From the NCBI GenBank assembly GCA_045612105.1, contig JAZKYL010000113.1, positions 186,001 to 250,000 on the forward strand: 64,000 nucleotides of DNA, in the 5' to 3' direction. Positions 23,797-32,696 of the stretch are shown here, one piece after another; the first letter of the stretch is position 1, and each line of letters starts with the position of its first letter. The translations under genes were made by a program, and so were the position numbers. Below the pieces are notes generated by a model that made no database searches, was not told where the DNA came from, and saw nothing but the letters and a program-made list of their open reading frames with translations. Source of the stretch: SVTX01 sp045612105 (GTDB taxonomy: Bacteria > Bacillota > Clostridia > Oscillospirales > CAG-272).

Positions 23797-25833
23797 ATGA
23801 AAAAATTTTTAAAATGTACTCTAATAGCAATATCGGTGATGTTTGTTATTCTTACCGTAGGAGTTATTTTTGGCGCACTATATCTGCTCCAATACAGAGA
23901 TAATAAAATCGACGAATCGCTACTCTCATCGAATTCGATCTCTCATATGACAGAATTCTACAGATATGAATTTGAAGACAGAGGAAAACGGCTGGGCAAT
24001 GCCAGCCTAATTGAGAGTGCTAAACTTAACGGAGGCATAAAATACAAATATACGTCATTTGAGGAACTGCCCGACAACTTGATAAATGCTTTTATTGCCA
24101 TAGAGGACAAAAGATTTTATGATCATGACGGAATCGACTGGTTACGAACCGGAAAGGCAGCTATAAACTTAGTTTTCGGTTCAAAAAGATTTGGCGGATC
24201 GACTATAACACAGCAATTAGTAAAGAATCTTACGGGAGACAATGAAATAAGCGTCGGTAGAAAGCTCGGTGAAGCTTTTGCCGCGCGAGACCTGGAAGAA
24301 AGACTTGATAAAACGCAAATACTCGAATGCTATCTGAACATTATTAACCTTTCTGACGGATGCAGAGGAGTAGGGGCTGCCTCTGCGCATTTTTATTCAA
24401 AAAACCCAAAGGAGCTTACTCTATCCGAATGTGCTACAATAGCAGCAATTACAAATAATCCGTCATTTTACAATCCAAGGAGAGCCCCGCAAAACACCCA
24501 AACACGACGCAACACTGTGCTTTACTGTATGCTTGAGCAAGGATATATATCCAAAAGAGAATACGAAAACGCGATTAACGAACCAATATCTCTGAATGTA
24601 AAAAACGATAATAATAACATGACCAACTCGTGGTATATTGATATGGTCATCGATGATGTTATCGACGGTTTCTGCACAAAATACGGTGTCAGTAAAAGCT
24701 ATGCGTCCTTGATGCTTTATCGCGGAGGGTATAAGATATATACCGCTATGGATGAAGAAATTCAGAATATTCTGAATGAATACTATAAAGACGTCTATAA
24801 TTTTCCTATAGACGAAGAGGGAAAGACAGCTCAATCCTCAATGATCATTATAGATCCATATACGGGAGATATTCTTGGTGTAGCCGGAGCTGTCGGCAAA
24901 AAAAGTGCAAACCGAATACAAAACTTTGCAACGAATACAAAACGTCCTCCCGCATCAGCTTTAAAACCGCTTTCGGTCTATGCGCCCGCTCTTGAAATGG
25001 GACTGATAAATTGGTCAACTGAAATAGAAGACTCACCGGTAAAAATACTGAACGGCACACCCTGGCCACAAAACGTAGACAAAAAATACGTTGGCAAAAC
25101 CGATATAAGATATGCCATAGACCACTCCTTAAACACGGTTGCAGTGAAGGTCCTTGAAATGGTAGGGGCTGAAAACTCAATGAACTTTTTGAGACAGAAG
25201 TTACTTCTCGAAACTCTTGATGAAAAAAAAGATCTATGTGCCGCCGCACTTTCGCTTGGTCAACCTACAAACGGTGTTACGCTTCGCGCATTAACTGCAG
25301 CATATTCGATATTTTCCGAAGGTATAATGAGTAAACCGCGTTCATTTTACCGCGTTACCGACTCTAAGGGTAATATTATTTTAGATAATCCTTGCAAGCA
25401 AGAATCAGTAATATCAAGAGAAACTGCCGCAATAATGACCAAATTACTTGAATCGGTAGTTGAAAACGGAACAGCAGCAGGCAAAGTCACGCTCGATAAT
25501 ACCGTTGACGTAGCGGGGAAGTCGGGAACCTCACAAAACAACTGCGACAGATATTTTATTGGATATACTCCCGAGCTTTTGGGCGGAGTATGGTTTGGAT
25601 ACGATTATCCAAAAAATCTTGAAGTATTCGGTGGAAATCTTTCGGTTTATATCTGGGATGACGTTATGAAAAAAATATATAGCGATACAGAATACGGGAT
25701 AAAGACAAGATTTACCGTTCCCGATAACGTACAAAGGCTTTCATATTATAATACTCAAGATGAACTCGCATCTGATGAAATACCAATTGCCAATGATGGT
25801 TGGTTCATATCAAAAGCTCATAAATCCGAATAA
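23797..25833 (+). CDS. Class A penicillin-binding protein (bifunctional transglycosylase/transpeptidase)
   Basis: A 678-residue PBP1-type enzyme that polymerises and cross-links peptidoglycan at the outer face of the membrane. It has an N-terminal membrane helix (about 5-30), then the GT51 domain with the catalytic glutamate in EDKRFYDHDGIDW and the signature GGSTITQQLVKNLTGDNE. The transpeptidase domain has the active serine in SALK (S387 to K390), the second motif SLN in DHSLNTV, and the third motif KSGTS. The C-terminus has no extra PASTA or Fn3 module. It is flanked by an intrinsic terminator that abuts the next gene's ribosome binding site. Confidence 0.94.
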   Translation: MKKFLKCTLIAISVMFVILTVGVIFGALYLLQYRDNKIDESLLSSNSISHMTEFYRYEFEDRGKRLGNASLIESAKLNGGIKYKYTSFEELPDNLINAFIAIEDKRFYDHDGIDWLRTGKAAINLVFGSKRFGGSTITQQLVKNLTGDNEISVGRKLGEAFAARDLEERLDKTQILECYLNIINLSDGCRGVGAASAHFYSKNPKELTLSECATIAAITNNPSFYNPRRAPQNTQTRRNTVLYCMLEQGYISKREYENAINEPISLNVKNDNNNMTNSWYIDMVIDDVIDGFCTKYGVSKSYASLMLYRGGYKIYTAMDEEIQNILNEYYKDVYNFPIDEEGKTAQSSMIIIDPYTGDILGVAGAVGKKSANRIQNFATNTKRPPASALKPLSVYAPALEMGLINWSTEIEDSPVKILNGTPWPQNVDKKYVGKTDIRYAIDHSLNTVAVKVLEMVGAENSMNFLRQKLLLETLDEKKDLCAAALSLGQPTNGVTLRALTAAYSIFSEGIMSKPRSFYRVTDSKGNIILDNPCKQESVISRETAAIMTKLLESVVENGTAAGKVTLDNTVDVAGKSGTSQNNCDRYFIGYTPELLGGVWFGYDYPKNLEVFGGNLSVYIWDDVMKKIYSDTEYGIKTRFTVPDNVQRLSYYNTQDELASDEIPIANDGWFISKAHKSE

Positions 25834-25843
25834 TTCTTCATAT

Positions 25844-25877
25844 ACTGTGTCGATAGAAATAACGGCACAGTTTTTTT
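25844..25877 (+). terminator. Intrinsic terminator between PBP and TspO-like genes
   Basis: ACTGTGTCG (25844-25852) pairs with CGGCACAGT (25863-25871), with one G-U pair, followed by seven T. The T-run ends directly at the ribosome binding site GAGGAGC of the next gene. Confidence 0.8.
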
Positions 25878-25889
25878 GAGGAGCACGCT

Positions 25890-26399
25890 ATGAAAAAGAC
25901 ATCGAACCCGAGCAGAAACAACAATATTTCTCTGATTTGCGGTGTTATAAGCTCGACAGTGTTTTTTTATGTAATGGGAATGTTCGGATCCCCCTATGAT
26001 ATTATTCACGTAATAGATGGATGGAACATTATTCCGCCTATATGGCTTTGGAAAGTCACTACGACAGTTTGGGGATTTCTTATAGGTTTCGCTTTAGGCA
26101 AGATAATATTTGCTGCATCCGGTCCAAAATCATCAATAGATACAAAAATATACGCTTACCGTGGAGGCTTGTTCTATCTATCGGCTTTTTTTCTTGCACT
26201 GTTCCATTATCCGCTTTTTTTCAATGCCGGTAAAATCTTTATTTCACTTTTAGTCGCTGTTATTGCCACAGTATTATCTGCCGTATGCGGAACAATGTGG
26301 ACACGCGTCTCTCGAAGTGCTTCTTTGATAATGTACAGCTATACATTTTGGTTATTTTACGTTGTCTTTGTTAATTTCAGTATTTTTTTTAGAATCTGA
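25890..26399 (+). CDS. Five-helix membrane protein, distantly TspO/MBR-like
   Basis: A 169-residue, very hydrophobic protein with about five membrane helices. Two parts recall the TspO (tryptophan-rich sensory/translocator) family: WNIIPPIWLWKVTTTVWGF, like the family's PP-x-F-x-x-VW segment, and the last helix SLIMYSYTFWLFYVVFVNFS, like its L-x-PY-x-W-x-x-FA-x-x-LN segment. In TspO these helices bind porphyrins or steroids. The similarity is remote and could be incidental to hydrophobic composition. It starts 12 bases after the T-run of a terminator, so its expression may depend on read-through from the PBP gene or on an unseen promoter. Confidence 0.55.
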   Translation: MKKTSNPSRNNNISLICGVISSTVFFYVMGMFGSPYDIIHVIDGWNIIPPIWLWKVTTTVWGFLIGFALGKIIFAASGPKSSIDTKIYAYRGGLFYLSAFFLALFHYPLFFNAGKIFISLLVAVIATVLSAVCGTMWTRVSRSASLIMYSYTFWLFYVVFVNFSIFFRI

Positions 26400-26432
26400 T
26401 AGTAATTTTTAAAATATTTACAAATATATCTA

Positions 26433-26461
26433 TTGACAAAACGTATTTGTTGTAGTATAAT
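26433..26461 (+). promoter_or_regulatory. Consensus promoter of the small lipoprotein gene
   Basis: TTGACA (26433-26438), a 17-base spacer and TATAAT (26456-26461): exact sigma-A hexamers, with the ATG at 26506 about 38 bases downstream of the likely start. Confidence 0.88.
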
Positions 26462-26505
26462 TTATCGTAATAGATAATTATTTTTCCTTGGAGGAATGTT
26501 AAATT

Positions 26506-26976
26506 ATGAAGGCTATCAGACTTTTGTCAATAATTTTGATGCTTGCGCTCCTTTCTTGTTGCTTTATCGGCTGTGGAGAAGATGAAGTTGATGCAAATAT
26601 TCCTGAAACTGAACTCTACGAAGCTAAAGTATCCTTTGAGATCAAAGACAGTACCGGAAGAAGACTGTTTGAAGCAATAGATTATGAGTATAAATGGATC
26701 AAAGAACCTACCATTCTCAATATTATCCAGCAATACGTATTGGTTGAAAGAGGTGCCGCCTTTATTGTAGACGGGGATACAGTTACTCGTATCGGCGGTG
26801 TAAAGGTTAATAGCAAGAAGGAATACTGCGCTTTTATGAAGGGCATCAACATTGACGTTACAGAAATTCTCGCTGATAAAAACGGTCAGAATAAGTTTAT
26901 TAACGGAAAGATCAGTACTTATAACGTAGTTGATGAAGGCTTGACCGAATTTACCGTTGTTATCGCTCCCTTCTAA
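26506..26976 (+). CDS. Small predicted lipoprotein of unknown function
   Basis: A 156-residue exported protein. The signal peptide ends LLSCCFIGC, with lipobox cysteine C23 the most likely lipidation site. The mature part of about 130 residues (FEIKDSTGRRLFEAIDYEYK, PTILNIIQQYV, and a C-terminal EGLTEFTVVIAPF) has a beta-rich look that recalls the DUF4430 group of surface proteins, but the match is too weak to assign. It starts after TTGGAGGAATG, has a perfect consensus promoter and ends in its own terminator, so it is probably expressed at a substantial level as a single gene. Confidence 0.8.
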   Translation: MKAIRLLSIILMLALLSCCFIGCGEDEVDANIPETELYEAKVSFEIKDSTGRRLFEAIDYEYKWIKEPTILNIIQQYVLVERGAAFIVDGDTVTRIGGVKVNSKKEYCAFMKGINIDVTEILADKNGQNKFINGKISTYNVVDEGLTEFTVVIAPF

Positions 26977-26990
26977 GAATTGACAATTTA

Positions 26991-27024
26991 AACCTACTTT
27001 TCTTTAGGGAAGAGTAGGTTTTAT
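26991..27024 (+). terminator. Intrinsic terminator after the small lipoprotein gene
   Basis: AACCTACT (26991-26998) pairs with AGTAGGTT (27013-27020) and is followed by TTATTTAATTT. Confidence 0.75.
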
Positions 27025-27064
27025 TTAATTTGACAACACTAATAACATCAAGGAGATATAAATT

Positions 27065-27646
27065 ATGTTGATTTCTATTACAGGAAAGCTTGGAAGCGGA
27101 AAGAGCACTATCTGTGGAATTTTAAGTGAAAAATACGGTTATGAGATCTTTAGCACAGGATCTATCAACAGAGAAGTGGCAAGAAAGCTTGGAATAACAA
27201 CTCTTGAATTGAATGAAAGATTAAAGATAGATCATTCGCTTGACGATGAAATTGACAGTACCGTTACGAGACTTTCCATTGAAAAGAAAGATGAGAAGCT
27301 GATATTTGATTCAAGAATGGCTTGGCATTTTGCTAAAGATACGTTTAAGATATTTCTTACCATAGATCCTATGGAGGCAGCGAGAAGAGTTATGCTTAAT
27401 CAGCGCGGAGCGGAAGAAAGATACGAAAGCGTTGAGGAAGCCTGCGCAGGACTTATCAAGAGAGGCAACGTTGAAAGAGAGCGTTTTATTCAGATATACG
27501 GTGTGGATTATTTTGATAACAATAATTACAATCTCATCGTTGATACGACAAGCCGTACTCCTGAAGAAATAGTTAACATAATAATGATGAATTATGAGCT
27601 TTACTGCGCAGACAGTAAGGCATACGGTGAGCCAAAGGAGTGTTAA
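27065..27646 (+). CDS. Cytidylate-kinase-like P-loop kinase
   Basis: A 193-residue P-loop protein resembling the shorter (d)CMP kinases. The N-terminus carries the Walker A loop TGKLGSGKSTICGIL; IFSTGSINREVARKLG matches the CMP-binding region, FDSRMAWHFAKDTFKIFLT the central strand with a substrate arginine, and RGAEERYESVEEA the lid region. Family enzymes phosphorylate CMP/dCMP with ATP. A general cmk gene may exist elsewhere, so this could be a specialised paralogue. The ATG follows CAAGGAGAT, and the gene is 9 bases upstream of the DUF362 gene, suggesting a two-gene operon. Confidence 0.75.
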   Translation: MLISITGKLGSGKSTICGILSEKYGYEIFSTGSINREVARKLGITTLELNERLKIDHSLDDEIDSTVTRLSIEKKDEKLIFDSRMAWHFAKDTFKIFLTIDPMEAARRVMLNQRGAEERYESVEEACAGLIKRGNVERERFIQIYGVDYFDNNNYNLIVDTTSRTPEEIVNIIMMNYELYCADSKAYGEPKEC

Positions 27647-27655
27647 TAGATAAAT

Positions 27656-28522
27656 ATGAAGAATAAAGTTTATTTTTCGAAAGAAATCAGCGCTGAAAAG
27701 GTGCTTGAAATGTATAAATTAGCTGGCAAAACCTTGGAAGGTAAAGTTGCCGTTAAGGTTCACTCGGGTGAGACGGGAAACCAAAATTTTATTCGTCCCG
27801 AGATGTGGAAGCCCGTTATCGATCACGTGGGCGGTACCGTAGTTGAGTGCAACACAGCCTACAAGGGAACGAGACATATTACTAAGCTTCATCTTGAAAC
27901 CCTTCGCAATCACGGTTGGAGTCAGCATTTTCCCGTTGATCTGCTCGACGGTGAAGGACCAGACCTGGAGCTCGATATTCCCAACGGAAAGAAAATCAAG
28001 AAGAATTTTGTCGGTAAGAATATTGTTAATTACGATTCGATGTTGGTGCTTTCACATTTCAAGGGTCATCCTATGGGTGGATATGGCGGCGCGCTAAAGC
28101 AGCTTTCCATTGGCGTAGCTTCTGCATACGGAAAGAAATATATCCACGGTGTCGGTGATACAGATGATTTCTGGAACGGTGATCATGATTCATTCCTTGA
28201 ATCCATGGCTGATGCGGCTTCTTCCGTCGTCAAGTATTTTAACGGAAATATCGTCTACGTCAATATTATGATGAATATGTCGGTTGACTGCGACTGTTGC
28301 GCAGTGGCAGAGGATCCTTGTATGAAGGATATCGGAATTCTCGTTTCACTTGACCCCGTAGCAATCGATCAGGCTTGTCTCGATCTTGTTTACGCCTCAA
28401 ATGACCGCGGCAGAGATCATCTCATCGAGAGAATCGAAAGTAGAAACGGCAAGCATACCGTAGATGCCGCCGCAGAACTTGGAATCGGCTCCCGAGAGTA
28501 TGAGCTGATCAATATCGACTAA
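27656..28522 (+). CDS. DUF362 domain-containing protein
   Basis: A 288-residue member of the DUF362 family, often found near ferredoxin-like redox genes; the reaction is unknown. Typical segments include KVAVKVHSGETGNQNFIRPE, SHFKGHPMGGYGGALKQLS and the C-terminal ILVSLDPVAIDQACLDLVY. The stretch DCDCCAVAEDPC supplies four cysteines, but the usual pair of CxxCxxC ferredoxin motifs seen in some DUF362 proteins is absent. It lies directly after the cytidylate-kinase-like gene and ends at a bidirectional terminator. Confidence 0.82.
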   Translation: MKNKVYFSKEISAEKVLEMYKLAGKTLEGKVAVKVHSGETGNQNFIRPEMWKPVIDHVGGTVVECNTAYKGTRHITKLHLETLRNHGWSQHFPVDLLDGEGPDLELDIPNGKKIKKNFVGKNIVNYDSMLVLSHFKGHPMGGYGGALKQLSIGVASAYGKKYIHGVGDTDDFWNGDHDSFLESMADAASSVVKYFNGNIVYVNIMMNMSVDCDCCAVAEDPCMKDIGILVSLDPVAIDQACLDLVYASNDRGRDHLIERIESRNGKHTVDAAAELGIGSREYELINID

Positions 28523-28581
28523 AATCTCGTTTTTTTGATAACGCTACCTATAATTGCGAAATAACAAACGCAAATAAAAAA

Positions 28582-28614
28582 TTTTCCCGACAGAACATTC
28601 GTCTGTCGGGAATT
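28582..28614. terminator. Bidirectional terminator between DUF362 and MutS-like genes
   Basis: TTCCCGACAGA (28584-28594) pairs with TCTGTCGGGAA (28602-28612), with A-rich and T-rich flanks on the two sides. Confidence 0.88.
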
Positions 28615-28618
28615 TTCG

Positions 28619-30229
28619 TTATTTTCCTATCTTTTTAAGAATATTATCATAAGTCAAACCGTATCGCTCGGCAATATCGCGAGCGTAGCTCTTACCGTCG
28701 GGCTTTGCGCGGTAGACCTTGAAAGAACGCTTGCCCTCCTCAATACCTGCAACGAGAGTGTCGATCTTAACGCCGCCCTTTGTCTGTGATTCGGCATTTA
28801 TGCGATCAATTTCTGCCGCAAGCTCGTGAAGATGGGTTGCGAAAAGGCAACGGCAACCGACCATTGAAATACCTGAAAGCACCTCGCTGGCGATATAAGA
28901 GCCCTCGTATGAACCTGTGGAAGAGAAAGACTCGTCAAGAAGTACAAGACTATGTTTTGTTACGCAATCGAAAATCTCGCCAAGCCGGGCGCATTCCTCA
29001 CCAAGACGTCCTTTATCGATGGTATCGTCAGCACCGGTGGGGAAATGAGTAAAGATCGCATCGGCAGGGCTTATTCTAGCATTTTTCGCAGGAACGAACA
29101 TACCGAGCTGCATCATCGCGATTCCAAGCCCCATAGCACAGGTAATAACCGACTTACCTCCACGGTTCGGTCCTGTCAGAACATAGATTGTAGCATCGTT
29201 TTCGTTAAATCTTACGTCGTTGGGAACTATCTCCTCACCGTCGGGCAATTTGAGAGCAACGGTGGGATTGTATAGGTCATCTGCATCAAAAACACGTTCG
29301 TCCATAGGCGCAATAGTGGGTTCGGTAAGCCAGCAGCCTTTTGATTCAAGCTTTTTGAGCATTCCGGTACTCTTGACCAAAAATTCGATCTCGGGCATAA
29401 GACCAAGAAGAAAATCGGTATTTTCAAGAACATAAGCCTGAACGATCTTTTTCCATGATTTGAGGGAGGAATGATAGACCTCGTTTATAGCTGTATTGAA
29501 AGCGTTTGAAAGCGCAGTCTTCTGGTTGTCAGACTGCTTTTTGCCAAAGGGAACGAGATTTGCTATGCAGGTAAAATCATCATCCTTTAAATTTAAACGA
29601 AGAATCTTGTCAAGCGTATCTCCCGATTTAAATGGCTCTGCATTTATTGAAAGAACACCCGCATATTGAGGACGAAGCTGAGAATCGAGATTTACTCCGA
29701 TAGAAACGCTCTTGATCTCGCGCACGCGCTTTGTCAGCTCGTTTAGTTTTTCATTAAGTTCCTTGTAGTAGTCGGACTCGGCAAGCTCGCGTATTCTCTC
29801 CTCAAGAATCTTAAAAGCGCGGCTCTTTATACCATCCTTCGCCTTTGACAAGCCCTCATAAAGTATCTCAATGCAAGAGATATAAAGCTCGATCTCTGTG
29901 ATGCTGGAAAGATAATCATCGTCTCTGCCATTGTCGGCTTCGAGGCGGCGAAGCTCGGTCACGTCGGTGAGCACCGGCATCAGATCATTCAGTGTCTCCG
30001 AGAGAACGGGGCAGTTCATCATATCAGAAAAGACCTCATTTCGGTATTTCATAACCTCAGGAGAGATAGTGAAATAATCCGAAAGCTCGGAGCTCTTGAG
30101 ATCGAGAATCTCAAGCATACCAAGCTCCTCAAGAGTATACATATCGATGTCGGGGCGGTTTTTACCCGAATAAAAGTCTTGCTTACTCTCCGCATCGGGA
30201 TAAAGCAAACTGAAATTTGTAAGATCCAT
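28619..30229 (-). CDS. MutS-family ATPase lacking the mismatch-recognition domain
   Basis: A 536-residue protein of the MutS superfamily. The C-terminal ABC-type ATPase has Walker A TGPNRGGKSV, the signature-containing loop TGADDTIDKGRLGEECARL, Walker B LVLLDESFSSTGSYEG and the H-loop LFATHLHEL, then a short dimerisation tail. The N-terminal 330 residues are helical (core/lever), with no MutS domain I Phe-x-Glu motif and no Smr nuclease as in MutS2. It therefore probably acts on DNA structures or recombination intermediates rather than on mismatches. The ATG at 30229 (MDLTNF) follows GTGGAG; the GTG 12 bases upstream overlaps that site. It lies 14 bases after the PHP gene. Confidence 0.8.
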   Translation of the reverse strand: MDLTNFSLLYPDAESKQDFYSGKNRPDIDMYTLEELGMLEILDLKSSELSDYFTISPEVMKYRNEVFSDMMNCPVLSETLNDLMPVLTDVTELRRLEADNGRDDDYLSSITEIELYISCIEILYEGLSKAKDGIKSRAFKILEERIRELAESDYYKELNEKLNELTKRVREIKSVSIGVNLDSQLRPQYAGVLSINAEPFKSGDTLDKILRLNLKDDDFTCIANLVPFGKKQSDNQKTALSNAFNTAINEVYHSSLKSWKKIVQAYVLENTDFLLGLMPEIEFLVKSTGMLKKLESKGCWLTEPTIAPMDERVFDADDLYNPTVALKLPDGEEIVPNDVRFNENDATIYVLTGPNRGGKSVITCAMGLGIAMMQLGMFVPAKNARISPADAIFTHFPTGADDTIDKGRLGEECARLGEIFDCVTKHSLVLLDESFSSTGSYEGSYIASEVLSGISMVGCRCLFATHLHELAAEIDRINAESQTKGGVKIDTLVAGIEEGKRSFKVYRAKPDGKSYARDIAERYGLTYDNILKKIGK

Positions 30230-30243
30230 TTTTATCTCCACTT

Positions 30244-31074
30244 TTAAATTTTAACAACAGTTTTTTTGCCGTCGCGGACGACGAGAATATCGTTAAGACC
30301 GACTGTTCGGAGAAGCTCAAAGCCTTGATCAACACATTCTCCGATATGCTCGGGGGAGTGAGAGTCGGTACCTACGGTAATAAGTTTTCCGCCGCAATCT
30401 TTGTAAAGAGTGAGAAAATCGCGGTCGGGAAGCGCAAAGCCAAGACCCTTCCAAAGAGTGGAAACGTTGACCTCAAGAGCGATGTCTTTTGCAATCATCT
30501 TTTTGAAAAGCGACGCTGCCGCGTCTGCATGCTTCATAAAATCATAATGATTTCCCGCAAGGGCGCAATAGCGGTAGATATAGGTCAGGTGAGCGACAGT
30601 GTCAATCTTGTCAAATGTGTCCACCACTTCGCAAAGCTCACCGCAATAGCGTTCAAACATATGACCTATGTAGCTGTGTTGCATACTCGCAAAGATGCTT
30701 TTAAAATCCCAGTAATAGAAATCAACCGCGCCGCGCACGTTATGTATCGAACCGATTATAAAATCGTAATCGTGCTTGCTAAGCAGTCTCTCTGCCTCTT
30801 CGGGGCATTGGTTGTACTGACCGATCTCAATACCGTAGGAAAGATTAACCTTGCCCTTGTATTTTTCCTTCGCCGCCATAATCTTTTCATAGTGATTGTC
30901 CGCATCAAACTCGGGATATGCCGCTTCAGCTCTCCAGTTGCACTCAAAGTGGTCGGTGATGGCAAGGTCGGTAACACCGTTTGCGATCGCAGCCTGACAA
31001 AGAGTGTCGGGGGTAGAATTTTCGGCACCGTCAAAAGAGAAGTTGGTATGTGTGTGATAGTCGCATTTAAACAT
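30244..31074 (-). CDS. PHP-family phosphatase (histidinol-phosphatase-like)
   Basis: A 276-residue PHP-domain metal-dependent phosphoesterase close to HisK/HisJ-type histidinol-phosphatases, which convert histidinol phosphate to histidinol. It has the N-terminal CDYHTHTNFSFDG, the DLAITDHFECNW motif, IIGSIHNVRG and the C-terminal ITVGTDSHSPEHIG, which supply the trinuclear metal site. No other his genes are nearby, so the substrate may differ. The start at 31074 (MFKCDYHTH) is chosen over the in-frame ATG at 31092 because TTGGAGC lies between them. It leads a two-gene minus-strand operon with the MutS-like gene. Confidence 0.82.
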   Translation of the reverse strand: MFKCDYHTHTNFSFDGAENSTPDTLCQAAIANGVTDLAITDHFECNWRAEAAYPEFDADNHYEKIMAAKEKYKGKVNLSYGIEIGQYNQCPEEAERLLSKHDYDFIIGSIHNVRGAVDFYYWDFKSIFASMQHSYIGHMFERYCGELCEVVDTFDKIDTVAHLTYIYRYCALAGNHYDFMKHADAAASLFKKMIAKDIALEVNVSTLWKGLGFALPDRDFLTLYKDCGGKLITVGTDSHSPEHIGECVDQGFELLRTVGLNDILVVRDGKKTVVKI

Positions 31075-31105
31075 ATTGAAGCTCCAAAACATAAATATTC
31101 ATTAT

Positions 31106-31134
31106 ATTGTACCATATTTTTCGTGATTTGTATA
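31106..31134 (-). promoter_or_regulatory. Extended -10 promoter of the PHP-MutS-like operon
   Basis: On the minus strand TGG-TACAAT (the -10 hexamer at 31111-31106), with a weak TATACA 17 bases upstream (31134-31129). Confidence 0.5.
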
Positions 31135-31184
31135 TAGCTTTGAGAATTTTTTTCAAAATGTTATTACAAAACTTTTCAAAACAC

Positions 31185-31213
31185 TTGCAAATTGAATACA
31201 TTTATGATAAAAT
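31185..31213 (+). promoter_or_regulatory. Promoter of uxaC
   Basis: TTGCAA (31185-31190), a 17-base spacer and TAAAAT (31208-31213), 34 bases before the ATG at 31248. Confidence 0.6.
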
Positions 31214-31247
31214 AATAATGTATATTTATATTTAGTGGAGAATTATC

Positions 31248-32666
31248 ATGAAAAACTTTATGGACAAGGATTTTCTGCTTGAAAATCCTACGGCGCAGTG
31301 GCTTTATCATTCTCATGCGGCAAAGCTGCCGATTATTGATTACCACTGCCATTTGGTGCCTGCCGAGATAGCAGAAAACAAGAAATTCTCGAACATAACC
31401 GAGCTTTGGCTCTATGCCGATCACTATAAATGGCGCGCGATGAGAAGCTGCGGTGTTGACGAGAAATATATCACGGGCGACAGCTCTGATTTTGAGAAAT
31501 TCCGTGAATATTGCAGAATTATGCCTCTGCTTATCGGAAATCCCGTCTACCATTGGAGCCATCTTGAGCTTCGCAGATATTTTGACTGCGAGCTGACTAT
31601 AAATGCCGAGAATTGCGAAAAAATATGGCAAATAACCGCTGAAAAGCTGGCAAAAGACCAATTTGGAGCAAGAGATTACATCAGAAACTCAAACGTTAAA
31701 CTGCTTTGCACTACCGACGATCCCGCCGACGATCTGCACTATCACAAGGAGATCAAGGAATCGGGCTTTGAGGTTCAGGTTCTTCCCGCATTCCGCCCTG
31801 ATAAGGGGCTCAATATCGAGCGCAAGGGAATTGCTTCATATATTGCCACTCTGGGTAAAAGCACGGGAATTGAGATCACCGATCTTGACAGTCTCTGCAA
31901 GGCATATACTATATCACTTGACCGATTTGAAGCTCTCGGTTGCAAGACCGCAGACCACGGAATGGACAACTATATTCCTTTCGCCAAACCCGATCCATAT
32001 CACGCAAACGAGATATTCAAAAAAGCTCTTGCAAGCGATGGAGCCGACGTAACAGATGCAGATCTTGCTCTGTGGAAGACACAGATGATGCGATTCTTCG
32101 GTCTTGAATACGTTAAGCGCGGTTGGGTGCTTCAGCTTCACTACGGTGTGCTTCGCAACCCCAATAAAACTATGTTTGCACGTCTCGGGCCCGACTCGGG
32201 GTATGATACCATCCACGCGCAGAATTGCATAGCCGATATGGCATCTCTCCTCAATTATCTACAAGAAAACGAGGCTCTGCCCAAGACTATAATCTATCCC
32301 ATCAACCCCTCGGACAATGCGGCGGTCGGTACTCTTTGCGGAAGCTTCTGCCGTGGCGACGGAAGTTATACCCCCACTGTAGTTCAGGGAAGCGGTTGGT
32401 GGTTCAACGACAATATCGACGGCATGGAAGCCCAGATGAAGAGCTTTGCCAACCTCGCAAGCCTCGGTAACTTCCTTGGAATGCTCACCGATTCAAGAAG
32501 CTTTATGTCCTACCCAAGACACGAGTATTTCCGCAGAATTCTCTGTAACATAATTGGAAATTGGGTAGAAAAGGGACTTTATCCGGACAAAGATGCGGCG
32601 GCAGAGATCGTAGAGCGCATTTCGTATTATAACACAGTCAATTACTTCGGTTTTGACATAAAATAA
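31248..32666 (+). CDS. uxaC: Glucuronate / uronate isomerase
   Basis: A 472-residue cytosolic isomerase converting D-glucuronate to fructuronate and D-galacturonate to tagaturonate, the first step in using uronic acids from pectin or host glycans. Family motifs: IIDYHCHLVP near the N-terminus with metal ligands, WLYADHYKWRAMRSCGVDE, the LLCTTDDPADDLHYH segment, and the C-terminal GMLTDSRSFMSYPRHEYFRR. Length fits (about 470). The ATG follows AGTGGAGAATT. The rest of the uronate pathway (uxaA/B, kdgK/A) is not in the window. A small membrane peptide gene follows 30 bases later. Confidence 0.96.
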   Translation: MKNFMDKDFLLENPTAQWLYHSHAAKLPIIDYHCHLVPAEIAENKKFSNITELWLYADHYKWRAMRSCGVDEKYITGDSSDFEKFREYCRIMPLLIGNPVYHWSHLELRRYFDCELTINAENCEKIWQITAEKLAKDQFGARDYIRNSNVKLLCTTDDPADDLHYHKEIKESGFEVQVLPAFRPDKGLNIERKGIASYIATLGKSTGIEITDLDSLCKAYTISLDRFEALGCKTADHGMDNYIPFAKPDPYHANEIFKKALASDGADVTDADLALWKTQMMRFFGLEYVKRGWVLQLHYGVLRNPNKTMFARLGPDSGYDTIHAQNCIADMASLLNYLQENEALPKTIIYPINPSDNAAVGTLCGSFCRGDGSYTPTVVQGSGWWFNDNIDGMEAQMKSFANLASLGNFLGMLTDSRSFMSYPRHEYFRRILCNIIGNWVEKGLYPDKDAAAEIVERISYYNTVNYFGFDIK

Positions 32667-32696
32667 ATATAAATATATTTAACGGAGGAAACGAAA

